Shown here piece by piece: positions 1 through 7,301 of a stretch of 36,706 bases of DNA. Both the position numbers and the translations under genes were made by a program. The notes below the pieces were generated by a model that saw only the letters and a program-made list of their open reading frames with translations, did not search any database and was not told the DNA's origin. Every line of letters starts with the position of its first letter. Positions within the stretch are counted from its first letter, which is position 1. Origin of the DNA: Bacteroidales bacterium (lineage in GTDB: Bacteria > Bacteroidota > Bacteroidia > Bacteroidales > JAIPAH01); NCBI GenBank assembly GCA_021740175.1, contig JAIPAH010000014.1:1-36706 (forward strand), written 5' to 3'.

Positions 1-43
1 TGATCTCTGGTATCTGCATTTAGCCTGGGCATATCGCTATTCT

Positions 44-1192
44 TTAAGCTTGATGGTTCGGTAAAATAAAAGAGTTGAAATTATCGGTATGAACGATTTC
101 ATAGATACTATTGGGATAAGCTGTTTTAAATTTCCGCGGCGCTTTAGCATGCAGCTTATTTTGGTATTTGAATTCATAAGCTGTTATCACATTATCCATT
201 TCCTCGATATAATCGATTTCATCGCCTGAATGTGTCCTCCAAAAATACATGCCTGGCCTTCTGTTAGCCATTTGATTATACTTCAGCCTTTCAGTTATCA
301 TGAAATTTTCCCAGAGCGCACCTACATCTTGTCTTATTTCGGGTCTGTTGAAATTATTTATCAAACTGTTTCTGATGCCTACGTCATAAAAATATATTTT
401 AACCTTTTTGGTTAATTCGTTTCGAAGATTTCTACTAAAAGCATAAAGCCGAAAAATCACAAAAGCCTTTTCCAGCATATCCAGGTAGCGCTCTAACGTA
501 TTTCTATTCAGCTTCAAAGAGCCCGCCAATTCATTCATTGAAACCTCCGAGCCAACCTGAAGCGCAAGCATCTGCAACAGTTTAACAAGCACTTGCGGCT
601 TTCTTATCGTTTCATATTCAAAAATATCTTTGTACAAATACTTCCCGGTTAAATTATCGAGTAGCAAGCGGGCATCATTATCATTATGCTGCAGTATTTC
701 GGGGTACATTCCAAAGCGTAAAAATCGCTCTAGTTGAGCTTTCATTTCATAAGCTGAATAAAGCTGTGAGGCTTCGTGGTAAGAAAAAGGAAATAAAATC
801 AACTCTATGGCTCTGCCGGTAAGAGGTTCATTGATTTTTGCCGATAAATCAAAACTACTTAAACCCGTCGCAACAAGTTGTATTTCGGGGTAAGTATCAT
901 GAATGATTTTCAATATCAATCCAATATTTTCAATACGCTGTGCTTCATCGAAAACGACAAGCCTGGCATCACCCAATATCGATTTCAATTGCCTTGGTTC
1001 TGTAGTATTCAATGACTGCTGAACAGAGAAAGTCTCGCAATTAAGATATAGCGATTTATCGGAATTCTCTCCTACTATCTCCTTCATTAAGGTGGTTTTC
1101 CCCACTTGTCTGGCTCCGAACACAATAATAACTTTATTACTGAATAACCAACCCTTTAATTTAGTTTGTAGATTTCTTCGGATTATTTTCAT
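44..1192 (-). CDS. AAA-family ATPase with DUF4143 domain
   Basis: A 382-residue ATPase of the common prokaryotic AAA_14/DUF4143 family. The P-loop GARQVGKT lies at residues 26-33 and the Walker B segment LVVFDEAQ at about 78-85. A TGLSSFDLS sensor-like segment follows near residue 109. The C-terminal half (about 190-370) carries the DUF4143 features, ending in a nuclease-like W-R-x-H-S-G-D-E-I-D-Y-I segment at about 319-330, a layout resembling PD-(D/E)xK folds. The start is the ATG at 1192. The upstream region is rich in small palindromes. The gene stands alone, 188 bp downstream of the isoprenylcysteine-methyltransferase-like gene on the same strand. The cellular role of this family is poorly known and no partner is visible, so only the family is assigned. 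Confidence 0.9.
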   Translation of the reverse strand: MKIIRRNLQTKLKGWLFSNKVIIVFGARQVGKTTLMKEIVGENSDKSLYLNCETFSVQQSLNTTEPRQLKSILGDARLVVFDEAQRIENIGLILKIIHDTYPEIQLVATGLSSFDLSAKINEPLTGRAIELILFPFSYHEASQLYSAYEMKAQLERFLRFGMYPEILQHNDNDARLLLDNLTGKYLYKDIFEYETIRKPQVLVKLLQMLALQVGSEVSMNELAGSLKLNRNTLERYLDMLEKAFVIFRLYAFSRNLRNELTKKVKIYFYDVGIRNSLINNFNRPEIRQDVGALWENFMITERLKYNQMANRRPGMYFWRTHSGDEIDYIEEMDNVITAYEFKYQNKLHAKAPRKFKTAYPNSIYEIVHTDNFNSFILPNHQA

Positions 1193-1304
1193 CTTTTAAA
1201 ATTGATAGATTACTAACAAAAATAATATAAAAATTGCTAGTTGGCTGACAATTTTTAAAGATTCGTTGATTTTAAAAGGGTAAATAGGATTTAATCTGAA
1301 AATT

Positions 1305-1357
1305 TTCGGTAGACCGAAACTTTTTGGGGTAAAAGTTTCGATAGATTGGAACTTTTT
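1305..1357. repeat. Cluster of nested palindromes upstream of the DUF4143 gene
   Basis: Three dyads overlap in about 50 bp. TTCGGT-AG-ACCGAA is at 1305-1318. GAAACTTTT-TGGGGT-AAAAGTTTC is at 1316-1339, a perfect 9-bp stem with a 6-nt loop. AAAGTTTC pairs imperfectly with GGAACTTT just beyond. Read along the plus strand the segment is also a diverged direct repeat of a 24-bp unit of the form TTTCGrTAGAyyGrAACTTTTTG. It sits between the end of the 1381-1830 gene and the start of the DUF4143 gene, both on the minus strand. It could be an operator, an RNA hairpin or a small repeat element. Confidence 0.6.
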
Positions 1358-1380
1358 GCTTGGATTTTATATTCGAATCT

Positions 1381-1830
1381 TTAAAAAACACCCGGAATCA
1401 TCCTGTTAGTAGATTTCATATAATCGGGGTAGTTGTTGAAGTGCGTTTTCAGCAAGCCTTCCTCGAAAATTTGTTTGACCACGAGATTGATGGTAAGCAC
1501 AACCATGATAGAAAGGCGGAGATAGGTAAAATGCTCTATCAGCAAAGGATATAACACAAAGATTATTGCTGTATACATAGGATGGCGTATGAATCGATAA
1601 GGCCCGTGCGTCACCAGTTTGCCGTCTTCCTTTACACTGGGTCGGATATTGAAATTCCCCGGGCGCATAATGTAAATAGCATACAATCCCAGCAACAAAC
1701 CTGCGGCCTCAGGGATAAGTAAATACCATGTTGAAGCAATCCACGGGCCGGTGAGAGCCATGGCGGCAATAGCGCCAAATTGTATGGTAACCAGGATGTT
1801 TGACATCGTCTTTGTTTTCTCCGCGATCAT
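1381..1830 (-). CDS. Isoprenylcysteine carboxyl methyltransferase-like membrane protein
   Basis: A 149-residue integral membrane protein with about four hydrophobic segments. It carries the ICMT/PEMT-family C-terminal signature: GPYRFIRHPMYTA at about residues 76-88, then the acidic pair in QIFEEGLL and a terminal YPDYMKST-type segment. In this superfamily these segments bind S-adenosylmethionine. Bacterial members methylate varied small or lipid-like substrates, and the substrate here is unknown. The start is the ATG at 1830; an internal ATG nine codons in is an alternative. It is divergent from the symporter at 2027 and about 188 bp upstream of the DUF4143 gene. The family call is firm; the biological role is not. 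Confidence 0.85.
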   Translation of the reverse strand: MIAEKTKTMSNILVTIQFGAIAAMALTGPWIASTWYLLIPEAAGLLLGLYAIYIMRPGNFNIRPSVKEDGKLVTHGPYRFIRHPMYTAIIFVLYPLLIEHFTYLRLSIMVVLTINLVVKQIFEEGLLKTHFNNYPDYMKSTNRMIPGVF

Positions 1831-1975
1831 AAAAGTATTTATGTCATCATTCTCAGTTTGTTTATAAACACCAATTGATGGATAAAGTTTTAGCCATTAT
1901 TTTCTGTAGAATGTTTTCGTGTATTTAAAAACGCATTAAAGGGATAAGGATTTGATTTTAACAGTTCATTAGACT

Positions 1976-2002
1976 TTTGTTTAAAAGAAATTTCTATTTT
2001 TG
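1976..2002 (+). promoter_or_regulatory. Putative Bacteroidota-type promoter for the symporter
   Basis: TATTTTTG at 1995-2002 matches the Bacteroidota -7 element TAnnTTTG exactly. TTTG at 1976-1979 lies 15 bp upstream, closer than the usual 17-23 bp, so the -33 assignment is weak. Transcription would begin about 2009, giving a short leader before the ATG at 2027. This argues against using the in-frame TTG at 2000, which lies inside the element. Confidence 0.5.
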
Positions 2003-2026
2003 TTTGCTATCCGAAATAATTCGATT

Positions 2027-3475
2027 ATGCATTGGATAGACGGTTCTATCTTTTTCATCTATATGGCGCTCATGCTCAGCGTGGGCTATATTTTCCTGCG
2101 AAAAAATAAAAATCCCGATGACTACTTTGTAGGGGGCCGCAGGATGGGTAGTCTCCATGTAGGGTTATCCGTTGTCGCCACAGATGTTGGTGGAGGCTTC
2201 TCCATTGGATTAGGGGGGCTTGGATTTGTGATGGGTATTGCGGGCTCATGGATGCTTTTCACAGGCCTTATCGGAGCGTGGCTTACCGCTGTTGTCCTAA
2301 TCCCCAAAGTCAGCAAGCTTAGCCAAAAATACCATTTCTATACTTTTCCCCAGATTTTTGAGCATTATTATGGCCGCAATGTGGCCTTAATTGCGGGTAT
2401 TATATCGGCTATAGGATACATGGGTTTTACCAGCAGCCAGATACTGGCCGGTGCTAAGCTGGCGTCCGCCACTTTTGTCGGGTTGAACCTTGAAACCGCC
2501 CTGCTGCTGATGGGAATCATAGCGGTTGTTTATACCGTTATGGGCGGTCTGAAGGCTGTTATTTTTACCGATACTATCCAGTGGATTATCCTCATGGGAG
2601 GCTTGATCTTCATCGGAATCCCGATAGCCTACTCGGCTGTCGGTGGGATGGATGCCATAAGGGAGACTGTATCGGCCGGTCATCTCAGCCTTTTCAACCT
2701 ATCATGGCAAACCTTCCTGAACTGGCTGGTGACGATTATCCCTATTTGGTTTGTGGGGATGACGCTTTACCAGCGTATTTATTCCACGCCTGATGAAAAA
2801 ACAGCCAAGCGGGCATGGTACACAGCAGGATTGTTTGAATATCCCGTAATGGCTTTCATGGGAGTGCTGCTCGGTTTGTTCTCCCGCGTAGCTGTTGATC
2901 AAGGCATGTTTGCGGAGCTGGGTTACGCTTCCGCGGAAGGGCTTGATTCGGAAATGGGATTACCTTTGTTGCTGAGAACCGTTCTTCCTGTCGGATTAAT
3001 GGGGCTGATGATGTCGGCCTATTTCTCAGCAATAATGTCAACGGCCGATAGTTGCCTGATGGCTTCTTCCGGCAATATCGTTACCGACATCATCGGGCGG
3101 TTTAAAAAACTTACCGGTCAGAAGAGAATACTCCGGCTTTCGCAAATTGTGACACTGGTTATCGGAGCTACGGCTTTATGGTTAGCCTTAAGCATGGAAA
3201 ACGTATTGGATTTGATGTTAAAATCTTATGCTTTCATGGTTTCAGGGCTTTTTATCCCGGTTTTGGGCGCCTTCTACGGAAAAAGGCATAATCCCTGGGC
3301 GGCTTATGCAGCTATGATTTTCGGGGGCGGAACGACCTTAACCCTGATGATTCTCAATCAACCCCTTCCCTTTGAGCTTGACCCTAATATCTTCGGGATT
3401 AGTTTATCGGCTGTTTTGTTTTACGGGATAAACCTGCTGTGGAAAAAACAACCCGGATCGGCTCTTAAAGAATAA
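2027..3475 (+). CDS. Sodium:solute symporter family protein
   Basis: A 482-residue polytopic inner-membrane protein of the sodium:solute symporter (SSS/SLC5) family, with about 13 predicted hydrophobic segments of LeuT-fold type. Family hallmarks are the N-terminal DYFVGGRRMG and ATDVGGGFSIGLGG segments, the central MGGLKAVIFTDTIQ signature, and AIMSTADSCLMASSGNIVTDI near residue 340. It should import an organic solute coupled to sodium. The substrate cannot be read from sequence, and the neighbours do not help. I chose the ATG at 2027 over the in-frame TTG at 2000 because the TTG is part of a good promoter -7 element. It is monocistronic, with a terminator-like hairpin just downstream. Confidence 0.9.
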   Translation: MHWIDGSIFFIYMALMLSVGYIFLRKNKNPDDYFVGGRRMGSLHVGLSVVATDVGGGFSIGLGGLGFVMGIAGSWMLFTGLIGAWLTAVVLIPKVSKLSQKYHFYTFPQIFEHYYGRNVALIAGIISAIGYMGFTSSQILAGAKLASATFVGLNLETALLLMGIIAVVYTVMGGLKAVIFTDTIQWIILMGGLIFIGIPIAYSAVGGMDAIRETVSAGHLSLFNLSWQTFLNWLVTIIPIWFVGMTLYQRIYSTPDEKTAKRAWYTAGLFEYPVMAFMGVLLGLFSRVAVDQGMFAELGYASAEGLDSEMGLPLLLRTVLPVGLMGLMMSAYFSAIMSTADSCLMASSGNIVTDIIGRFKKLTGQKRILRLSQIVTLVIGATALWLALSMENVLDLMLKSYAFMVSGLFIPVLGAFYGKRHNPWAAYAAMIFGGGTTLTLMILNQPLPFELDPNIFGISLSAVLFYGINLLWKKQPGSALKE

Positions 3476-3480
3476 AGTAG

Positions 3481-3517
3481 CTGATTGGGCTATTACAAAA
3501 TAATCAGAGCCTTTTTT
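3481..3517 (+). terminator. Weak intrinsic terminator after the symporter
   Basis: A 6-bp stem, CTGATT (3481-3486) with AATCAG (3502-3507), is followed by AGCC and a run of six T (3512-3517), starting six bases after the symporter stop codon. The stem is short, so confidence is limited. It would separate this gene from the convergent operon ending at 3613. Confidence 0.4.
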
Positions 3518-3612
3518 CTGCGCATTGTAAGGTGACCGTGCAGCATTTGGCGAAATAAGTCCTTTGCTTTTTACCGGGGTTTCAAAAAGGCTTTGAATTC
3601 TTTTCAGCGGTT

Positions 3613-4092
3613 TTATTCCCTACCTTTATTTTGCTTTTTGAACACCTCAGTGAGGTGCATCTCAAGGTCGGCATATAGCAAATCAATTTTTTTTACTTTG
3701 GCAATATCCATTTCTGTTGCCAGGCTTAGACCTTTCACCTTACGCATTTTTTTGATCAAAAGGTCTTTTTCTCCGGATTCCATCAAATCGTCAATCAAAA
3801 GGAAAAAATCCAGGTTTTTATATTGGGGGAGCACATATTCATTATCCGAGCTTCGGTTCGAAAAAATGATCCAGTTATTTTCCGATAGGTCATGAAAAAA
3901 ATGATAAAGGGATATGGTGAGCATGCGGGTTGAAGTAACATAGTATTGCAAATCCGGGATTTTTGCAAAATCAACCCTCATTTGTTTGTTGAAATAATGG
4001 ATGAGCCGGTAATCTTTTACGGCTGAAGAAATGCCGATAAGGGTTATTTCCTCCGGGGAATTGCTATACAGTTGTAACTTCCTGACGGCCAT
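3613..4092 (-). CDS. IPExxxVDY family protein
   Basis: A 159-residue soluble protein of the Bacteroidota-restricted IPExxxVDY family, usually found beside rnc as here. The naming motif is recognisable but degenerate: LPQYKNLDF at about residues 88-96 replaces I-P-E-x3-V-D-Y, and is followed by the expected hydrophobic FLLIDD. There is no signal peptide or membrane segment. It is the last gene of the acpP-fabF-rnc operon, 37 bp after rnc. Its function is unknown; conserved synteny only suggests a link with fatty-acid or RNA metabolism. The family call rests on motif, length and position. Confidence 0.75.
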   Translation of the reverse strand: MAVRKLQLYSNSPEEITLIGISSAVKDYRLIHYFNKQMRVDFAKIPDLQYYVTSTRMLTISLYHFFHDLSENNWIIFSNRSSDNEYVLPQYKNLDFFLLIDDLMESGEKDLLIKKMRKVKGLSLATEMDIAKVKKIDLLYADLEMHLTEVFKKQNKGRE

Positions 4093-4129
4093 ATTTGTAT
4101 TGCTTCACCAACGGGCATGCAAGCTACGA

Positions 4130-4921
4130 TTAATCCTGAAAATAACCTTCTTCTTCAAGGCGATGCCAGGCACGTTCCGAAATTATTTTTTCCGCTCCTT
4201 TAATTGAATAATCCTTTGCAGTGCCATAAGATTTATCATCAATTTTCAGTTCCACCACATATTGCTTATTATGCCCGTTTCCTTCTTCTTCAATCACATC
4301 ATATTCCACTTTGTACTTTTCTTTCTGGCACCATTCAATAAGACGGCTTTTGAAGTTTGTCTCCTCTTTTTGGAGCTTATCCAAATCATAATGTACCTGG
4401 ATAATATGATTGATGATAATTTCACGGGTAAAATTATAGCCTTTGTCGAGATACACTGCGCCTATAAAAGCTTCAAAGGCATCCCCTTTAAAAGATTTGG
4501 AATGGGTAACTGAATCGAGGTTGGATTGAATAAGATTCTGTAAGCCCAGTTTATGGGAAAGTTTATTGAGCTGGCTACGACTTACAATTTTCGAACGCAT
4601 TTCGGTAAGAAATCCCTCATCTTTATAGGGATATATTTTAAAAAGATAATCCGCCACAATAGCACTTAAAATAGCATCGCCCAAATATTCGAGGCGTTCA
4701 TTGGATATAAGAACACCATTTTGTTTCTCAGCGGCTGATTTGTGACGAAAAGCCAGTTTATATAAAAAAATATTTCCGGGATAATACCCGAAAATATTTT
4801 TTATAGCGTGATAAAGCCGTTTATGATTCGAAAAATAAAATTTTACCGGTTTAATCTTTTTCAAGGTCAAGAGATTACTCCGTGTATTTTTTAAATGCAA
4901 GGGTGGCGTTATGACCACCAA
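4130..4921 (-). CDS. rnc: Ribonuclease III
   Basis: Ribonuclease III cleaves double-stranded RNA, for example in rRNA precursor maturation. The RNase III signature NERLEYLGDAIL is at about residues 74-85, and the second acidic cluster is in GDAFEAFIGAVYLDKG. The C-terminal double-stranded-RNA-binding domain (about 190-258) ends with IKGAEKIISERAWHRL. The ATG at 4921 overlaps the end of fabF by 47 bp and adds a basic extension. In-frame TTG codons at 4870 and 4864, just after the fabF stop, would give 246 or 244 residues and an N-terminus closer to what is usual in the phylum. I give the longest reading but consider the TTG starts plausible. It is translationally coupled to fabF. Confidence 0.93.
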   Translation of the reverse strand: MVVITPPLHLKNTRSNLLTLKKIKPVKFYFSNHKRLYHAIKNIFGYYPGNIFLYKLAFRHKSAAEKQNGVLISNERLEYLGDAILSAIVADYLFKIYPYKDEGFLTEMRSKIVSRSQLNKLSHKLGLQNLIQSNLDSVTHSKSFKGDAFEAFIGAVYLDKGYNFTREIIINHIIQVHYDLDKLQKEETNFKSRLIEWCQKEKYKVEYDVIEEEGNGHNKQYVVELKIDDKSYGTAKDYSIKGAEKIISERAWHRLEEEGYFQD

Positions 4922-6131
4922 ACCCGAACGTGTTACTTAAAGCAAAATTGGTTTTACGACTTATAGCTTTTTCGCCAAAGCTCAAATTCAAGTTATTATC
5001 AATTTCAGGATCGTCCGTTGAATGATTGATCGTCGGCGGTACTTGATCATGTTTGACTGCAAGTATGGTAGCAATTGCTTCTACTGATCCTGCCGCACCT
5101 AAGAGGTGTCCTGTCATTGATTTCGTTGAATTGATATTAATGTTAAAAGCATGATCATCAAAAAGTTTTTTAATAGCTTTTATTTCCGCAACATCTCCCA
5201 GTGGCGTAGAAGTGCCATGGGTATTGATATGGTCTATTTCCTCAGGATTAATGCCTGCTTCATCCATAGCCATTTTCATGGACTTTCGTGCTCCTTCACC
5301 TTCAGGATGTGGTGAGGTCATGTGATGTGCATCCCCTGTCATACCGGTGCCAACTACTTCTGCATAGATTGGTGCTCCTCGCTCCAGGGCATGATTAAGC
5401 TCTTCAAAAATCACTGCACCTCCACCTTCTCCAAGGACAAACCCATCACGCTCTTTATCAAAAGGCCGGGAAGCTGTTTTTGGATCATCATTTTTTGTTG
5501 AAATGGCATGCATGGCATTGAAACCTCCAACGCCTGCACTTGTGATAGCGGCTTCAGAACCCCCGGTGACAAAAACATCAGTTTTTCCCAACCGTATCAG
5601 GTTGAAGGCATCGGCCAGCGAATGAGCTGAGGAAGCACATGCGGAGACAGTAGCATAGTTAGGTCCTCGAAGACCATGCTTGATAGAAATATGTCCTGCC
5701 GCTATATCCACGATCATTTTCGGGATAAAGAAAGGGCTGAAACGTGGTGTGCCATCGCCGGTGACAAATTTACCAACCTCATCGGTAAAAGTATCTAATC
5801 CCCCGATTCCGGAGGCCCATATTACACCGGCTCTATCTTTATCAAGACTATCCAGATTAAGATTAGCATCACGAATAGCTTCATCAGCCGAGATGATCCC
5901 ATATTGAGCATACGGGTCAAGTTTTCGGGCCTCTTTTCGGTCAAGATAATCTTTTACATTAAAGTTTTTGACCTCACAAGCAAACTTCGTTTTATATTTG
6001 GAGGTATCAAAACTCGTGATTTCGGCAGAACCACTAACTCCATTAAGCATAGCTTTCCATGTATCCGGAACGTTATTACCTAATGGAGTTATTGCTCCCA
6101 GACCTGTTACTACTACTCGCTTTAAACTCAT
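4875..6131 (-). CDS. fabF: 3-oxoacyl-ACP synthase II
   Basis: A 418-residue condensing enzyme that elongates acyl-ACP with malonyl-ACP in type II fatty-acid synthesis. The catalytic triad is visible: Cys165 in TVSACASSAH, His305 in NTHGTSTPLGD and His342 in KSMTGHLLGAAGS. The glycine-rich GFGGHN segment is near the C-terminus. The length is typical. It lies 14 bp downstream of acpP and overlaps the longest rnc reading, forming the conserved acpP-fabF-rnc operon. Nothing is unusual in the active site. Confidence 0.97.
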   Translation of the reverse strand: MSLKRVVVTGLGAITPLGNNVPDTWKAMLNGVSGSAEITSFDTSKYKTKFACEVKNFNVKDYLDRKEARKLDPYAQYGIISADEAIRDANLNLDSLDKDRAGVIWASGIGGLDTFTDEVGKFVTGDGTPRFSPFFIPKMIVDIAAGHISIKHGLRGPNYATVSACASSAHSLADAFNLIRLGKTDVFVTGGSEAAITSAGVGGFNAMHAISTKNDDPKTASRPFDKERDGFVLGEGGGAVIFEELNHALERGAPIYAEVVGTGMTGDAHHMTSPHPEGEGARKSMKMAMDEAGINPEEIDHINTHGTSTPLGDVAEIKAIKKLFDDHAFNININSTKSMTGHLLGAAGSVEAIATILAVKHDQVPPTINHSTDDPEIDNNLNLSFGEKAISRKTNFALSNTFGFGGHNATLAFKKYTE

Positions 6132-6145
6132 GCAGAATTTTCCGT

Positions 6146-6382
6146 TTATTTAGAATTATCTTCGATATACTTTACAGCATCTCCAACCGTACCGATTTTC
6201 TCGGCTTGATCATCGGGAATCGCAATATTGAATTCCTTTTCAAATTCCATGATAAGTTCAACGGTATCTAAGGAATCTGCGCCCAGGTCGTTCGTAAAGC
6301 TGGCCTCATTTGTAACTTCGTTTTCATCAACGCCTAGCTTATCCACGATAATGGCTTTTACTCTAGTTGAAATATCAGACAT
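6146..6382 (-). CDS. acpP: Acyl carrier protein
   Basis: A 78-residue acidic four-helix protein that carries growing acyl chains on a phosphopantetheine arm. The attachment site is Ser37 in the canonical [13 protein letters not shown] motif. The start ATG at 6382 has a clear ribosome-binding sequence, AGGAG, about five bases upstream on the minus strand, which is notable in a phylum that often lacks one. It is the first gene of the acpP-fabF-rnc-IPExxxVDY operon and is divergent from purN. Confidence 0.97.
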   Translation of the reverse strand: MSDISTRVKAIIVDKLGVDENEVTNEASFTNDLGADSLDTVELIMEFEKEFNIAIPDDQAEKIGTVGDAVKYIEDNSK

Positions 6383-6598
6383 TTTTCTCCTTTTTTTGAT
6401 TAACAGGCTGCAAAGAAATAAATTTATATGATTATAAACAAAGAAAAAAATAAAAATATTTCCCTTTTAAGCGTGTAAATGATTAATAATTAATTGTTTA
6501 ATTTTGCCATTCGTTCGAGCGCTAAATTAAAATATTTCATTTAACTTTAGAATATAAAGATACAATTTTTTCATCGAATAAGTTAAAAAACAATATAA
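6383..6598. promoter_or_regulatory. Divergent acpP/purN intergenic region
   Basis: An AT-rich 216-bp gap between divergent genes. A TAATTTTG box at 6499-6506 on the plus strand fits the TAnnTTTG -7 consensus and could serve purN, leaving a leader of about 85 nt, but no TTG lies at the right distance upstream. For acpP I see only the AGGAG ribosome-binding site and T-rich sequence; no convincing promoter was found. Confidence 0.35.
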
Positions 6599-7168
6599 AT
6601 GAGACGAATAGCCATTTTTGCTTCCGGTAACGGAACGAATGCAGAAAACCTTATCAAACATTTTTTTTATAATGAAAGTGTAATGGTCGCAGCGGTTTTT
6701 TGTAACAATCCTGATGCTAAAGTATTGGAGAAGGCCAGGACTTATGCCATACCCACGGTAGTATTCAACAGGGAAGACCTGTATGAGACCAATCGCGTTC
6801 TCCGGGATCTCCGGGAATTGGAAATTAATTTTATCGCTTTGGCGGGATTTATGTGGTTGGTGCCTGATTACCTGGTTCAGGAATACCGAGACAAGATCAT
6901 TAATGTTCATCCAGCACTTCTCCCCAAATACGGAGGTAAAGGCATGTACGGGAAAAAGGTCCACGAGGCGGTTATCCAAAACAAAGAAAAAGAAAGCGGT
7001 ATTACGATTCACTATGTGAATGAAAACTATGATGAGGGAGCCATCATTTACCAGCATAAATGCGAGGTTGCGGCGGATGAGACCCCCGAATCACTCGCTG
7101 AAAAAGTTCACCGTCTCGAGTATGAACACTACCCGGAAGTGATAGAAGAATTGTTGTCAGGGGTTTAG
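6599..7168 (+). CDS. purN: Phosphoribosylglycinamide formyltransferase
   Basis: The 189-residue GAR transformylase of purine synthesis transfers a formyl group from 10-formyltetrahydrofolate to glycinamide ribonucleotide. The N-terminal nucleotide-binding segment IAIFASGNGTNAENL is intact. The catalytic residues known from the family appear as Asn102 and His104 in INVHPALLP and Asp145 in ENYDEGAII. The start is the ATG at 6599 after an A-rich leader. It is a single gene, divergent from acpP; no other purine genes are in the window. Confidence 0.95.
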   Translation: MRRIAIFASGNGTNAENLIKHFFYNESVMVAAVFCNNPDAKVLEKARTYAIPTVVFNREDLYETNRVLRDLRELEINFIALAGFMWLVPDYLVQEYRDKIINVHPALLPKYGGKGMYGKKVHEAVIQNKEKESGITIHYVNENYDEGAIIYQHKCEVAADETPESLAEKVHRLEYEHYPEVIEELLSGV

Positions 7169-7175
7169 GGAATGT

Positions 7176-7269
7176 AAGTTGGCAATAGGGCTATAGGCGG
7201 TTGATAAGCAAGCCAGAAGCCCCCTTTTTATTAGCATATAGTCAACCGCCCACTGCTTTTTGCCAACTT
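7176..7269. repeat. Long interrupted inverted repeat between convergent genes
   Basis: AAGTTGGCAA (7176-7185) pairs with TTGCCAACTT (7260-7269), and GGCGGTTGA (7196-7204) pairs with TCAACCGCC (7242-7250). Internal bulges of 10 and 9 nt and an apical region of 37 nt separate them. The 94-bp dyad lies between the stop codons of purN and the convergent metallopeptidase. It may act as a bidirectional terminator or be a REP/MITE-like element. Confidence 0.6.
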
Positions 7270-7301
7270 GTTTGGCTTACAATGCGGATTCACCATACAT
7301 C

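Noticed and set aside
1305-1357. CRISPR repeats
   Set aside because: Only two diverged units without regular spacers, and no cas genes nearby.
6527-7057. 176-codon open frame antisense to purN
   Set aside because: It lies opposite a well-supported purN with intact catalytic residues and shows no recognisable domain; it is a shadow frame.
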